Part shown: positions 8,498 through 15,254 of the stretch, piece by piece | Layout: every line of letters begins with the position of its first letter | How positions within the stretch are numbered: the stretch's first letter is position 1 | DNA from: Aestuarierythrobacter sp037968495 | Lineage (GTDB): Bacteria; Pseudomonadota; Alphaproteobacteria; Sphingomonadales; Sphingomonadaceae | Direction of reading: 5' to 3' | Assembly: GCA_037968495.1 (NCBI GenBank) | Contig: JBBKVP010000001.1 | Location: forward strand, 23,712 to 87,711 | DNA: 64,000 nt | Made by a program: the position numbers and the translations under genes | The notes under the pieces: model-generated | What the model was told of the DNA's origin: nothing | Seen by the model: the letters and a program-made list of their open reading frames with translations, nothing else | Database searches by the model: none

Positions 8498-9700
8498 ATG
8501 ACGCATGCGCTGCGAGGTCTTGGGCTAACCGCAGCGACCCTGTTGCTGGCTGGCTGTTCTAGCATTATTCCTGCGGGCAACCCGCCTACGATCCCGGTAA
8601 GTCCGGAACCAATTCCCGCTGCTGCAACGGCATTTTTAACGGGCGTTAGCGCCGGGCCGAATATTGGGGCGTTAGGCCTCAGTCTGGACGATGGCCGCAC
8701 GGCGCTGGCTTCCTTTATCGAAAGCTGCCCGCGTGTTCTGGCGCGAGACGACCAGAGCGGGCTCACCCAGAATGAAGACTGGAAAGCCGCGTGTTCCGCC
8801 GCTCCGGGTTGGTCTGTTACGCAAGCTCCCGCATTTTTCGACCGCTATTTCGAAAGTGTGCAGGTTGGCGAAGGCACGGCCTTTGCAACCGGATATTTCG
8901 AGCCTGAAATCGCCGGGGTCCGAAACAAGCAGTCTGGCTTCGACGTGCCTGTTTACAAAGTGCCCGACGATCTCGTCCGCGATTGGCCCGCAGATACTCC
9001 CGAAAGCGAACGGACAGGCCGTGCCCCGCTAGGCCGTTATGACGCGAACGGTAAGTTCGCCCCCTATTACGACCGAGCAGAAATAGAGGAAGGCGCGCTT
9101 TCCGGTCGCGGCCTCGAAATTGGCTGGGCGGCTGATCCGGTCGAAATGTTCTTCTTGCAGATTCAGGGCTCTGGCCGGCTCCGCGCCCCTGATGGCAGCG
9201 TGATGAGGATCGGTTACGCCGGCCAAAACGGCCGCGGATATACCGGTATCGGCGGCGTGATGCGCGAACGTGGATTGCTTGGCGATGGACCTGGGCAATA
9301 TCCGGGATCAATGCAGGGCATCGTCCAATATATTCGCGAAAACCCCAAAGACGGCAAAGAACTGATGCGGCTAAATCAGAGCTGGATTTTCTTTACCGAG
9401 CTGACTGGCGATGGTCCGTTGGGTGCACTCAGCGTACCGGTACGGCGTGAGTCCTCTGTTGCCGCAGACCCCAAATTTGTTCCTTTGGGCGCCCCCGTGT
9501 GGCTGCAGCTTGACCGCAGCGAAGCCAACGGCCTGTGGATCGCGCAGGACACGGGCGGGGCGATCAAGGGGGCAAACCGCTTTGATACATTCTGGGGCGC
9601 GGGCGACGACGCACGCGAAATCGCTGGCGGGATGAGCGGGCGCGGCAAGGCTCTGTTGTTGCTACCTAAGCCGAGCGTCAAACGAATTCTAAGCAAATGA
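8498..9700 (+). CDS. mltA: Membrane-bound lytic murein transglycosylase A
   Basis: Cleaves peptidoglycan glycan strands to 1,6-anhydro-muramoyl products in the periplasm. The 400-residue precursor has a lipoprotein signal with lipobox LAGC (Cys20). The MltA domain follows (YFEPEIAG near residue 130), then the 3D domain with the catalytic aspartate region WIAQDTGGAIKG (Asp about residue 351) and NRFDTFWG. Length and motif order match the family. It starts 16 nt after the Tim44-like gene and its TGA overlaps the ATG of the Smr gene. Confidence 0.96.
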   Translation: MTHALRGLGLTAATLLLAGCSSIIPAGNPPTIPVSPEPIPAAATAFLTGVSAGPNIGALGLSLDDGRTALASFIESCPRVLARDDQSGLTQNEDWKAACSAAPGWSVTQAPAFFDRYFESVQVGEGTAFATGYFEPEIAGVRNKQSGFDVPVYKVPDDLVRDWPADTPESERTGRAPLGRYDANGKFAPYYDRAEIEEGALSGRGLEIGWAADPVEMFFLQIQGSGRLRAPDGSVMRIGYAGQNGRGYTGIGGVMRERGLLGDGPGQYPGSMQGIVQYIRENPKDGKELMRLNQSWIFFTELTGDGPLGALSVPVRRESSVAADPKFVPLGAPVWLQLDRSEANGLWIAQDTGGAIKGANRFDTFWGAGDDAREIAGGMSGRGKALLLLPKPSVKRILSK

Positions 9701-10272
9701 CATACCCGCGAGGGTTAAGCGCCGAGGAGGCCGCGTTGTGGGAGAAGGTCGCGTCGACTGTAGAGCCGTTGGAGCGCGCAAAGGTTGCTCCGAAGATACA
9801 AGGGCGTCCTGTGGCAGCGGCCAAGCAGGCTTCCATGAGGATGCCTGTGCCAAAGTCCCAGCGAGGCCGCATCCCGCCACCGGCGCCGCCAAGACCGGTT
9901 CCAGGACGACCACCAAGCAACGACCGGATGGGTCTGGATTCGTCATGGGAGCGCAAGCTTTCAAAGGCATCCATCGACCCAGATTACACGCTTGATTTGC
10001 ATGGCCATACTCTCGATCAAGCTTATGTCCGGCTTGGTCGCGGAATTGCACAAGCTCGCGCCATGAACGCCCGGCTGGTGTTGGTTATTACCGGCAAGTC
10101 GCGGCCCGTCGATGCCGCTGACCGGGGTTCAAGTCGCGGGGCCATTCGGGCCAAGATCCTCGACTGGCTGGCAGCAGGTTCACATGGTTCAGCCATCGCC
10201 GCCATAAGAAAAGCGCACCGCCGCCACGGGGGCGAGGGTGCGCTGTACATCGTGCTCAAACGCGAACGCTAA
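9697..10272 (+). CDS. Smr domain protein (MutS2-type small nuclease-like domain)
   Basis: A 191-residue protein with a proline/arginine-rich, probably disordered N-terminal half and a C-terminal Smr domain starting at LDLHGHTLDQAYVRLGRGI. The LDLHG and the later LVLVITGK and ALYIVLKRER are the family signatures; Smr domains have nicking endonuclease or nucleic-acid-binding activity. The start overlaps the mltA stop (ATGA), so translation is coupled. The mltA-smr pairing is conserved in alphaproteobacteria but the functional link is unknown. Confidence 0.93.
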   Translation: MTYPRGLSAEEAALWEKVASTVEPLERAKVAPKIQGRPVAAAKQASMRMPVPKSQRGRIPPPAPPRPVPGRPPSNDRMGLDSSWERKLSKASIDPDYTLDLHGHTLDQAYVRLGRGIAQARAMNARLVLVITGKSRPVDAADRGSSRGAIRAKILDWLAAGSHGSAIAAIRKAHRRHGGEGALYIVLKRER

Positions 10273-10314
10273 GCTTCATTCAATAGCGCGCGGCTGGCTA
10301 AAGTCGTCGCTACC

Positions 10315-11382
10315 CTATCCGCATTGCGCGCGGTGGAGTAGCTTGTGATCGGCCAGAACCAGCGCCATCATTGCTTCGACTACAGGCGTTCCGCGAATAC
10401 CGACACAGGGGTCATGACGGCCCTTGGTGCGGATTTCAGTTGCGTTTCCGTCTTTGTCGATTGTCTCGACCGGTGTCAGGATCGAACTGGTCGGCTTGAA
10501 GGCCACACGGCATACGACCGGCTGTCCTGTAGAGATACCGCCCGCGATGCCGCCAGCGTGGTTGGCTTTGAATTCGGGCCCGTTCGAACCGGGGCGCATC
10601 GCATCGGCGTTTTGTTCGCCTGAAAGCCGCGCCGCGCCAAAACCGTCGCCCACTTCGAATGCTTTCACGGCATTGATGCCCATCATTCCTGCTGCAAGGT
10701 CAGCATCGAGCTTGCCGTAAACGGGCGCCCCCCATCCGGCTGGCACGCCCTCGGCCACGCATTCAACTACTGCGCCGAGCGAGGAGCCAGCTTTGCGCGC
10801 GTCATCGACCAGCTTCTCCCAGCGCTTCGCAGCCCATGCGTCGGGGCAGAAGAACGGGTTATTGCCAATCTCGTCAAAATTCATGGTTTCGCGGTCTATC
10901 TGATCACCGCCAATCTCGCTGACATAGGCGGTGATTTTGACCTCTGGGATCACCAGACGCGCCACGCCCGCCGCAGCAACCCGCATCGCCGTTTCACGGG
11001 CAGAGCTACGCCCCCCGCCGCGATAATCACGGAAGCCGTATTTGGCGTCATAGGCATAGTCGGCATGGCCGGGCCGGTAGGATTTGGCGACTTCGGAGTA
11101 ATCCTTGGATCGCTGATCCACATTTTCGATCATCAAGCCGATCGATGTGCCGGTCGTCTTGCCTTCGAATACGCCGGACAGGATTTTGACCTGATCGGGT
11201 TCTTTGCGCTGGGTCGTATATTTCGACGTGCCGGGTTTGCGCGCGTCAAGGAACGGCTGAAGGTCTGCTTCGCTTAAGTCCAGCCCCGGAGGGCACCCGT
11301 CGACCATGGCACCAATGGCCGGCCCGTGGCTCTCGCCCCAGGTGGAAAAACGGAAGGTTCGGCCGAATGTGTTGACGCTCAT
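10315..11382 (-). CDS. aroC: Chorismate synthase
   Basis: Last step of the shikimate pathway, converting 5-enolpyruvylshikimate-3-phosphate to chorismate with reduced FMN. The start at 11382 gives the canonical N-terminus NTFGRTFRFSTWGESHGPAIG and has AGGAA upstream; a longer frame to 11490 would add 36 residues unlike the family. Further signatures are RPGHADYAYDAKYGFRDYRGGGRSSARETA (seen in parts RPGHADYAYDAKYG and YRGGGRSSARET) and GGISTGQPV near the C-terminus. 355 residues, intact. It is divergent to ruvA. Confidence 0.98.
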   Translation of the reverse strand: MSVNTFGRTFRFSTWGESHGPAIGAMVDGCPPGLDLSEADLQPFLDARKPGTSKYTTQRKEPDQVKILSGVFEGKTTGTSIGLMIENVDQRSKDYSEVAKSYRPGHADYAYDAKYGFRDYRGGGRSSARETAMRVAAAGVARLVIPEVKITAYVSEIGGDQIDRETMNFDEIGNNPFFCPDAWAAKRWEKLVDDARKAGSSLGAVVECVAEGVPAGWGAPVYGKLDADLAAGMMGINAVKAFEVGDGFGAARLSGEQNADAMRPGSNGPEFKANHAGGIAGGISTGQPVVCRVAFKPTSSILTPVETIDKDGNATEIRTKGRHDPCVGIRGTPVVEAMMALVLADHKLLHRAQCG

Positions 11383-11473
11383 GCCAGCGTTCCTGTCGGA
11401 TTCGGGCAAATCTGTCCATAAGCTATGGGTTAAAGCTCTGGTAAAATGATCCGGGAGCGGGCAGGAACAAACC

Positions 11474-12076
11474 ATGATTGCTAAGCTCAAAGGTCTGCTC
11501 GACGAAACCGGAACCGACTGGGCGGTGATCGACGTGCAGGGCGTGGGCTATCTTGTACATTGCAGCGCGCGGACGCTGGCTGCGCTGGGCGAGCAGGGTG
11601 AGGCCTGCACCGTCTTCACCGATTTGCAGGTCAGCGAAAACGATATGCGCCTGCTGGGCTTTGCCGAAGCGGGCGAGCGCGATTGGTTCCGCCTTCTAAC
11701 GAGCGTGCAGGGCGTTGGTTCGAAAGTCGGGCTAGCCATCCTGTCGGCATTATCGCCCGGTGAAATCCGGGATGCCTGCGCTGGCGGCGATGTCGCAATG
11801 GTGGCGCGCGCGAACGGTGTTGGTCCGAAACTGGCAGGCCGGATCGTCAATGAGCTGAAAGATAAGGCAGGGGCACTGCCAGGCGGCCGAGCGGCTGCTG
11901 GCGGTGTGGCGATACCCAAGGGCGGCGCGAGCGCGGATGCGGTTTCGGCTTTGCAGAACTTGGGCTTCAAGCCGGCGATTGCAGCGCAAGCTGTGGCCGA
12001 GGCGCATGGTGAGTTGGGCGGAGGTGCGGACCTAAATGCGTTAGTTCGGGCGGCTTTGAAGAGGACGTCGAAGTGA
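11474..12076 (+). CDS. ruvA: Holliday junction branch migration protein RuvA
   Basis: Tetrameric DNA-binding subunit that grips Holliday junctions for the RuvB motor. The 200-residue protein opens with MIAKLKGLLDE and an OB-fold, has two helix-hairpin-helix elements (LTSVQGVGSKVGLAILSAL and RANGVGPKLAGRIVNELKDK), a glycine/alanine linker, and the C-terminal RuvB-contact domain ALQNLGFKPAIAAQAV. AGGAAC precedes the ATG. Its stop overlaps the GTG of an unrelated membrane protein instead of ruvB, which is unusual. Confidence 0.97.
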   Translation: MIAKLKGLLDETGTDWAVIDVQGVGYLVHCSARTLAALGEQGEACTVFTDLQVSENDMRLLGFAEAGERDWFRLLTSVQGVGSKVGLAILSALSPGEIRDACAGGDVAMVARANGVGPKLAGRIVNELKDKAGALPGGRAAAGGVAIPKGGASADAVSALQNLGFKPAIAAQAVAEAHGELGGGADLNALVRAALKRTSK

Positions 12077-12552
12077 ACGTAGATGAAATTGTCAAATGGC
12101 GCCAATCCGCAGAGCACCGAATCGCTTTTGAGGACTTTAAACTTAATTCGACTGAGGCGCTCGACAGACTGAAGCATCAGGTCGAATATTCTCAGGCAGC
12201 TCTTCGCAATCTCACTCTCGTGAATGGTGGTGTGATAGTCGCCCTACTGACTTTCATTGGTAATGCCGCGCAAAAGGTTGATGCGACAGCTATATGGTGG
12301 GCTTTCGTTTGGCTCAGCATTGGCCTATTTCTCGCGCTTCTGTCATATTTGGGCGCTTATTTTTCACAGTCTTATTTTATGGAGGTCCCTTTCCAGCAGG
12401 CATGGCAAGCGCAGGGTAGCGACGCCAAGTTCAGTTTTGACAAGCAGATGGCATTAGGAAATCGCGCACTCTACTTTGGGATTGGATGTACTCTGTTGAG
12501 CATCATCAGTTTTGTGACAGTTGCGTTTGTTGGATTGAGCGGTCTCATATGA
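12073..12552 (+). CDS. Unrecognised three-helix membrane protein between ruvA and ruvB
   Basis: A 159-residue protein that I do not recognise. Residues 1-45 are charged and helical (likely coiled coil: EALDRLKHQVEYSQAALRN); hydrophobic helices lie at about 46-64, 73-97 and 132-155, with a soluble loop 98-130. The start is a GTG overlapping the ruvA stop, and its own TGA overlaps the ruvB ATG, so all three reading frames are translationally coupled. By eye its base composition is clearly more AT-rich than ruvA and ruvB, suggesting later insertion. No link to recombination is shown by the sequence. Confidence 0.8.
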   Translation: MNVDEIVKWRQSAEHRIAFEDFKLNSTEALDRLKHQVEYSQAALRNLTLVNGGVIVALLTFIGNAAQKVDATAIWWAFVWLSIGLFLALLSYLGAYFSQSYFMEVPFQQAWQAQGSDAKFSFDKQMALGNRALYFGIGCTLLSIISFVTVAFVGLSGLI

Positions 12553-13589
12553 CCGATAACCCTATCCTGACGCCCGAACGAGCGCCGGAAGATCCGGATG
12601 CAGCGCTACGCCCTAAGACGCTAGAAGAGTTCATTGGCCAAGAAGCGGCACGCGATAATTTGCGCGTGTTTATCGAGGCGGCCAAGTCGCGCGCTGAGGC
12701 GATGGATCATGTGTTGTTCTTCGGGCCGCCGGGTCTGGGGAAGACTACGCTGGCGCAAATTGTGGCGAAGGAATTGGGTGTCGGTTTCCGCGCCACTTCC
12801 GGTCCCGTTATCGGCAAGGCAGGCGATCTCGCAGCGCTGCTGACCAATCTGGAGGAGGGCGATGTCCTCTTCATTGACGAAATTCACCGCCTCAATCCGG
12901 TGGTTGAGGAAGTGCTCTATCCGGCGATGGAAGACCGCGCGCTTGATCTGATCATCGGAGAGGGACCATCCGCCCGCTCGGTGCGGATCGACCTGCCGTC
13001 TTTCACCTTAGTCGGAGCAACAACGCGGCAGGGGTTGTTGACGACTCCATTGCGTGACCGTTTCGGTATTCCGGTGCGGCTGAATTTCTACACCGAGGAA
13101 GAGCTGACCCGCGTCGTTACCCGCGCCGCAGGCAAGCTGGACGTGGTGATCGAACCCGCCGGCGCTCTTGAGATCGCGCGCCGCGCACGAGGTACTCCGC
13201 GTGTTGCAGGCCGCCTGATGCGCCGCGTGCGCGACTTCGCCCATGTGGCGGGCGACGGCGTGGTGAACAAGAAGGTTGCCGATGAGGCGCTGACCCGGCT
13301 GGAGGTCGACCGGCTCGGTCTCGACGCGATGGACCGGCGCTATCTCACTATGATCGCAGATATATATAGGGGCGGGCCTGTTGGTGTGGAAACGTTGGCG
13401 GCTGGTCTGTCGGAACCGCGTGACACGGTGGAGGAAGTGATCGAACCATTCCTGATCCAGCTTGGCCTTGTCGCCCGCACCGCGCGCGGGCGTTGCTTAA
13501 ACGAATCGGCCTGGATTCACCTGGAAATGACCCCGCCGAAGCAACCCGACCTGCCGCCGCAGACCGGTTTGTTTGACGGCAGAAGTTAA
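12549..13589 (+). CDS. ruvB: Holliday junction DNA helicase RuvB
   Basis: AAA+ ATPase ring that drives branch migration with RuvA. The 346-residue protein has Walker A GPPGLGKTT, Walker B LFIDEIHRL, the sensor 1 region LVGATTRQGLL, and a C-terminal winged helix (YRGGPVGVETLAAGL). The ATG at 12549 overlaps the stop of the preceding membrane-protein gene (ATGA); an upstream ATG in the same frame at 12486 would add 21 unlike residues encoded inside that gene. ruvC is not present here. Confidence 0.98.
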   Translation: MTDNPILTPERAPEDPDAALRPKTLEEFIGQEAARDNLRVFIEAAKSRAEAMDHVLFFGPPGLGKTTLAQIVAKELGVGFRATSGPVIGKAGDLAALLTNLEEGDVLFIDEIHRLNPVVEEVLYPAMEDRALDLIIGEGPSARSVRIDLPSFTLVGATTRQGLLTTPLRDRFGIPVRLNFYTEEELTRVVTRAAGKLDVVIEPAGALEIARRARGTPRVAGRLMRRVRDFAHVAGDGVVNKKVADEALTRLEVDRLGLDAMDRRYLTMIADIYRGGPVGVETLAAGLSEPRDTVEEVIEPFLIQLGLVARTARGRCLNESAWIHLEMTPPKQPDLPPQTGLFDGRS

Positions 13590-13721
13590 CGCAGCGTTCG
13601 GATTCGCCTGAACTTCGGTTCCACAATGGGACGACTCCCGCAAATCAGCGGCTCGCACCCCAAGAAAACGGCTCTTGGCATCGTAAATCACGGTTAACAC
13701 CATTGTGGTAAACGCTCTTTT

Positions 13722-13743
13722 CCCGTCCTTTGGCAGGACAGGG
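13722..13743 (+). repeat. Hairpin in the leader of the repeat-protein gene
   Basis: Within the 216-nt gap before the Ser/Thr-rich gene, GTCCT and AGGAC flank a five-base loop and extend outward with CCC/GGG through one bulge. There is no T-run, so it is more likely a leader structure than a terminator for ruvB. The rest of the gap shows no other clear signal. Confidence 0.4.
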
Positions 13744-13805
13744 AAGCCCCCGGACCGGACCCGCCGTTCCGAAACCTCCCGATGGATGAACAAGAGAGTT
13801 TCCAC

Positions 13806-15107
13806 ATGTCTGTACGTATGGCCCTAGCAAAATTGTCCGCGACTGCGGCCGGTGGCGCACTACTCGCAGGTGGCGCTGTCCATGTTGCCGAGAAACCGGC
13901 AACCGACAGTCCGTCCTATAATAAGAGCGTGAAGACGGTGAAGTACGTCAAGGAACAGCCGCGGCGTGTGACGCGCCATGTGCCTAAACAGGTTAAACGC
14001 AAGCGCCGGATCGTGAAGCACGTCGTTGAATGCGTTCCTGCCGGTCCAGGCATGCATCATGGTGGCGCGGCCTATCCAGGCGGCCCAGTTCATGGAAAAG
14101 TAGCCACTGCAGCGGGTGCAGATGGCTGTGCGCCAACCTATCGTTATGCAATGCAGCCGGTTCTGACGCCGGTTCCCCTTCCTCAGCAGCCCGGCTTTTC
14201 CGGCGGTGGTGGCGGCGGTACCACTGTCATCGGTGGTAGCGGCGGATTTGGTGGAGGCTTCGGCGGCGGCTTCTTCGGCGGTTTCTTTGGTGGCGGGGGC
14301 AGCGGCGGCGGTGAAGTCGTAGTCAGCTCGACCACGACAACGTCCGGCAGTAGCAGCGGCGGCGAAGGTATCATCATAGACATCGACAACAGCAACAACG
14401 GCGGGTCAACTTCCAGTTCAACCGGTGGCCTGACTTCGACAGGCGGATCAACCTCGACCGGTGGCTTCACGTCGACCGGCGGCTCGACTTCAACTTCCAC
14501 AGGCGGCAGTTCGACCGGCGAGTTTAGTAGCACGACATCTACCGGCGGTAGTTCGACGTCGACCGGCGGTCTGACCTCGACCACTTCAACTGGTGGCAGC
14601 TCGACTTCTACAGGTGGTAGTTCAACAACAACGGGCGGAGTGACCAGCTCAACCGGCGGCGTTTCTACGTCAACCGGTGGCGTGACCAGCTCCAGTTCCA
14701 CCTCGACATCGTCCGGTAACGTTTCGAGCAGTTCGGGCAATGTATCAAGCAGTTCCGGCAACAACGCCAGCTCATCGACATCGGGCAATGTCTCGAGCAG
14801 TTCCTCCGGTAACGTGTCGAGCAGTTCGTCAGGTAACGTTTCGTCGAGCTCGTCCACATCGGGCAATGTTTCGACCAGCAGCTCGACGTCGGGCAATGTG
14901 ACGAGCTCGACATCGTCATCGACCAGCTCCAGCAGTAGTAGCTCGACCTCGAGCAGCAACGGCGGGATGACCTCAAACGGCGGTCACGGCACCACCAATG
15001 GCGGCACGCAGGTTCCTGCACCGCCGATGATGATCCTGTTCGGCATGGGCGCAGCAGCGATCCTCGGTCGCCGCAAGTTCAAGGCCAAGAAGACCAAGGC
15101 TGCCTAA
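13806..15107 (+). CDS. Secreted Ser/Thr/Gly repeat protein with PEP-CTERM-like tail
   Basis: A 433-residue low-complexity surface protein. Residues 1-30 act as a possible signal; a short conserved part follows (YVKEQPRRVTRHVPKQVKRKRR and a Cys pair). Then come a Gly/Phe-rich tract (about 14196-14325), a Thr-Gly-Gly block (14400-14700) and a Ser-Ser-Gly-Asn block (14700-14960). The end, PAPPMMILFGMGAAAILGRRKFK, has the layout of exosortase-sorted PEP-CTERM tails: a Pro motif, one hydrophobic helix, then basic residues. The start at 13806 has AAGAGAG upstream. Such proteins are thought to be exported and cell-surface or biofilm-related; no exosortase gene is in this window. Confidence 0.75.
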   Translation: MSVRMALAKLSATAAGGALLAGGAVHVAEKPATDSPSYNKSVKTVKYVKEQPRRVTRHVPKQVKRKRRIVKHVVECVPAGPGMHHGGAAYPGGPVHGKVATAAGADGCAPTYRYAMQPVLTPVPLPQQPGFSGGGGGGTTVIGGSGGFGGGFGGGFFGGFFGGGGSGGGEVVVSSTTTTSGSSSGGEGIIIDIDNSNNGGSTSSSTGGLTSTGGSTSTGGFTSTGGSTSTSTGGSSTGEFSSTTSTGGSSTSTGGLTSTTSTGGSSTSTGGSSTTTGGVTSSTGGVSTSTGGVTSSSSTSTSSGNVSSSSGNVSSSSGNNASSSTSGNVSSSSSGNVSSSSSGNVSSSSSTSGNVSTSSSTSGNVTSSTSSSTSSSSSSSTSSSNGGMTSNGGHGTTNGGTQVPAPPMMILFGMGAAAILGRRKFKAKKTKAA

Positions 15108-15131
15108 GGCAAGCCAGCACTGAATTAGAAA

Positions 15132-15163
15132 GGGCGGCCCTCGATTCGAGGAGCCGCCCTTTT
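15132..15163 (+). terminator. Rho-independent terminator after the repeat-protein gene
   Basis: Arms GGGCGGC (15132-15138) and GCCGCCC (15153-15159) with a 14-base loop that itself pairs (CCTCGA/TCGAGG), followed by TTTT. It lies 24 nt after the stop codon. Confidence 0.88.
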
Positions 15164-15202
15164 CATTGCGTGCTGCTTCCGCCTTTCATGCTCCTGAATA
15201 CG

Positions 15203-15229
15203 AAAAGGGCCCCCGAAGCGGGAGCCCTT
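15203..15229 (-). terminator. Rho-independent terminator of acnA
   Basis: Read on the minus strand, AAGGGCTCCCG and CGGGGGCCCTT form a ten-pair stem with a four-base loop and one wobble, followed by TTTTCG. It lies about 26 nt past the acnA stop, so the two terminators here insulate the convergent genes. Confidence 0.85.
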
Positions 15230-15254
15230 CCGTTTATCTGTGAGCAGCCTACCT

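Noticed and set aside
11383..11490. Upstream extension of chorismate synthase
   Set aside because: The added 36 residues are not family-like and run into the ruvA start; ATG 11382 has a good ribosome site.
14183..14959. Long open minus-strand frame (about 258 codons) opposite the Ser/Thr/Gly repeat gene
   Set aside because: It is the complement of repeated Ser, Thr and Gly codons, giving Glu/Leu/Val/Pro runs with no start signal; the plus frame has a signal, sorting tail and terminator.
14400..14960. Repeats that look array-like at DNA level
   Set aside because: They are codon-level peptide repeats of irregular length without spacers; not a CRISPR array.
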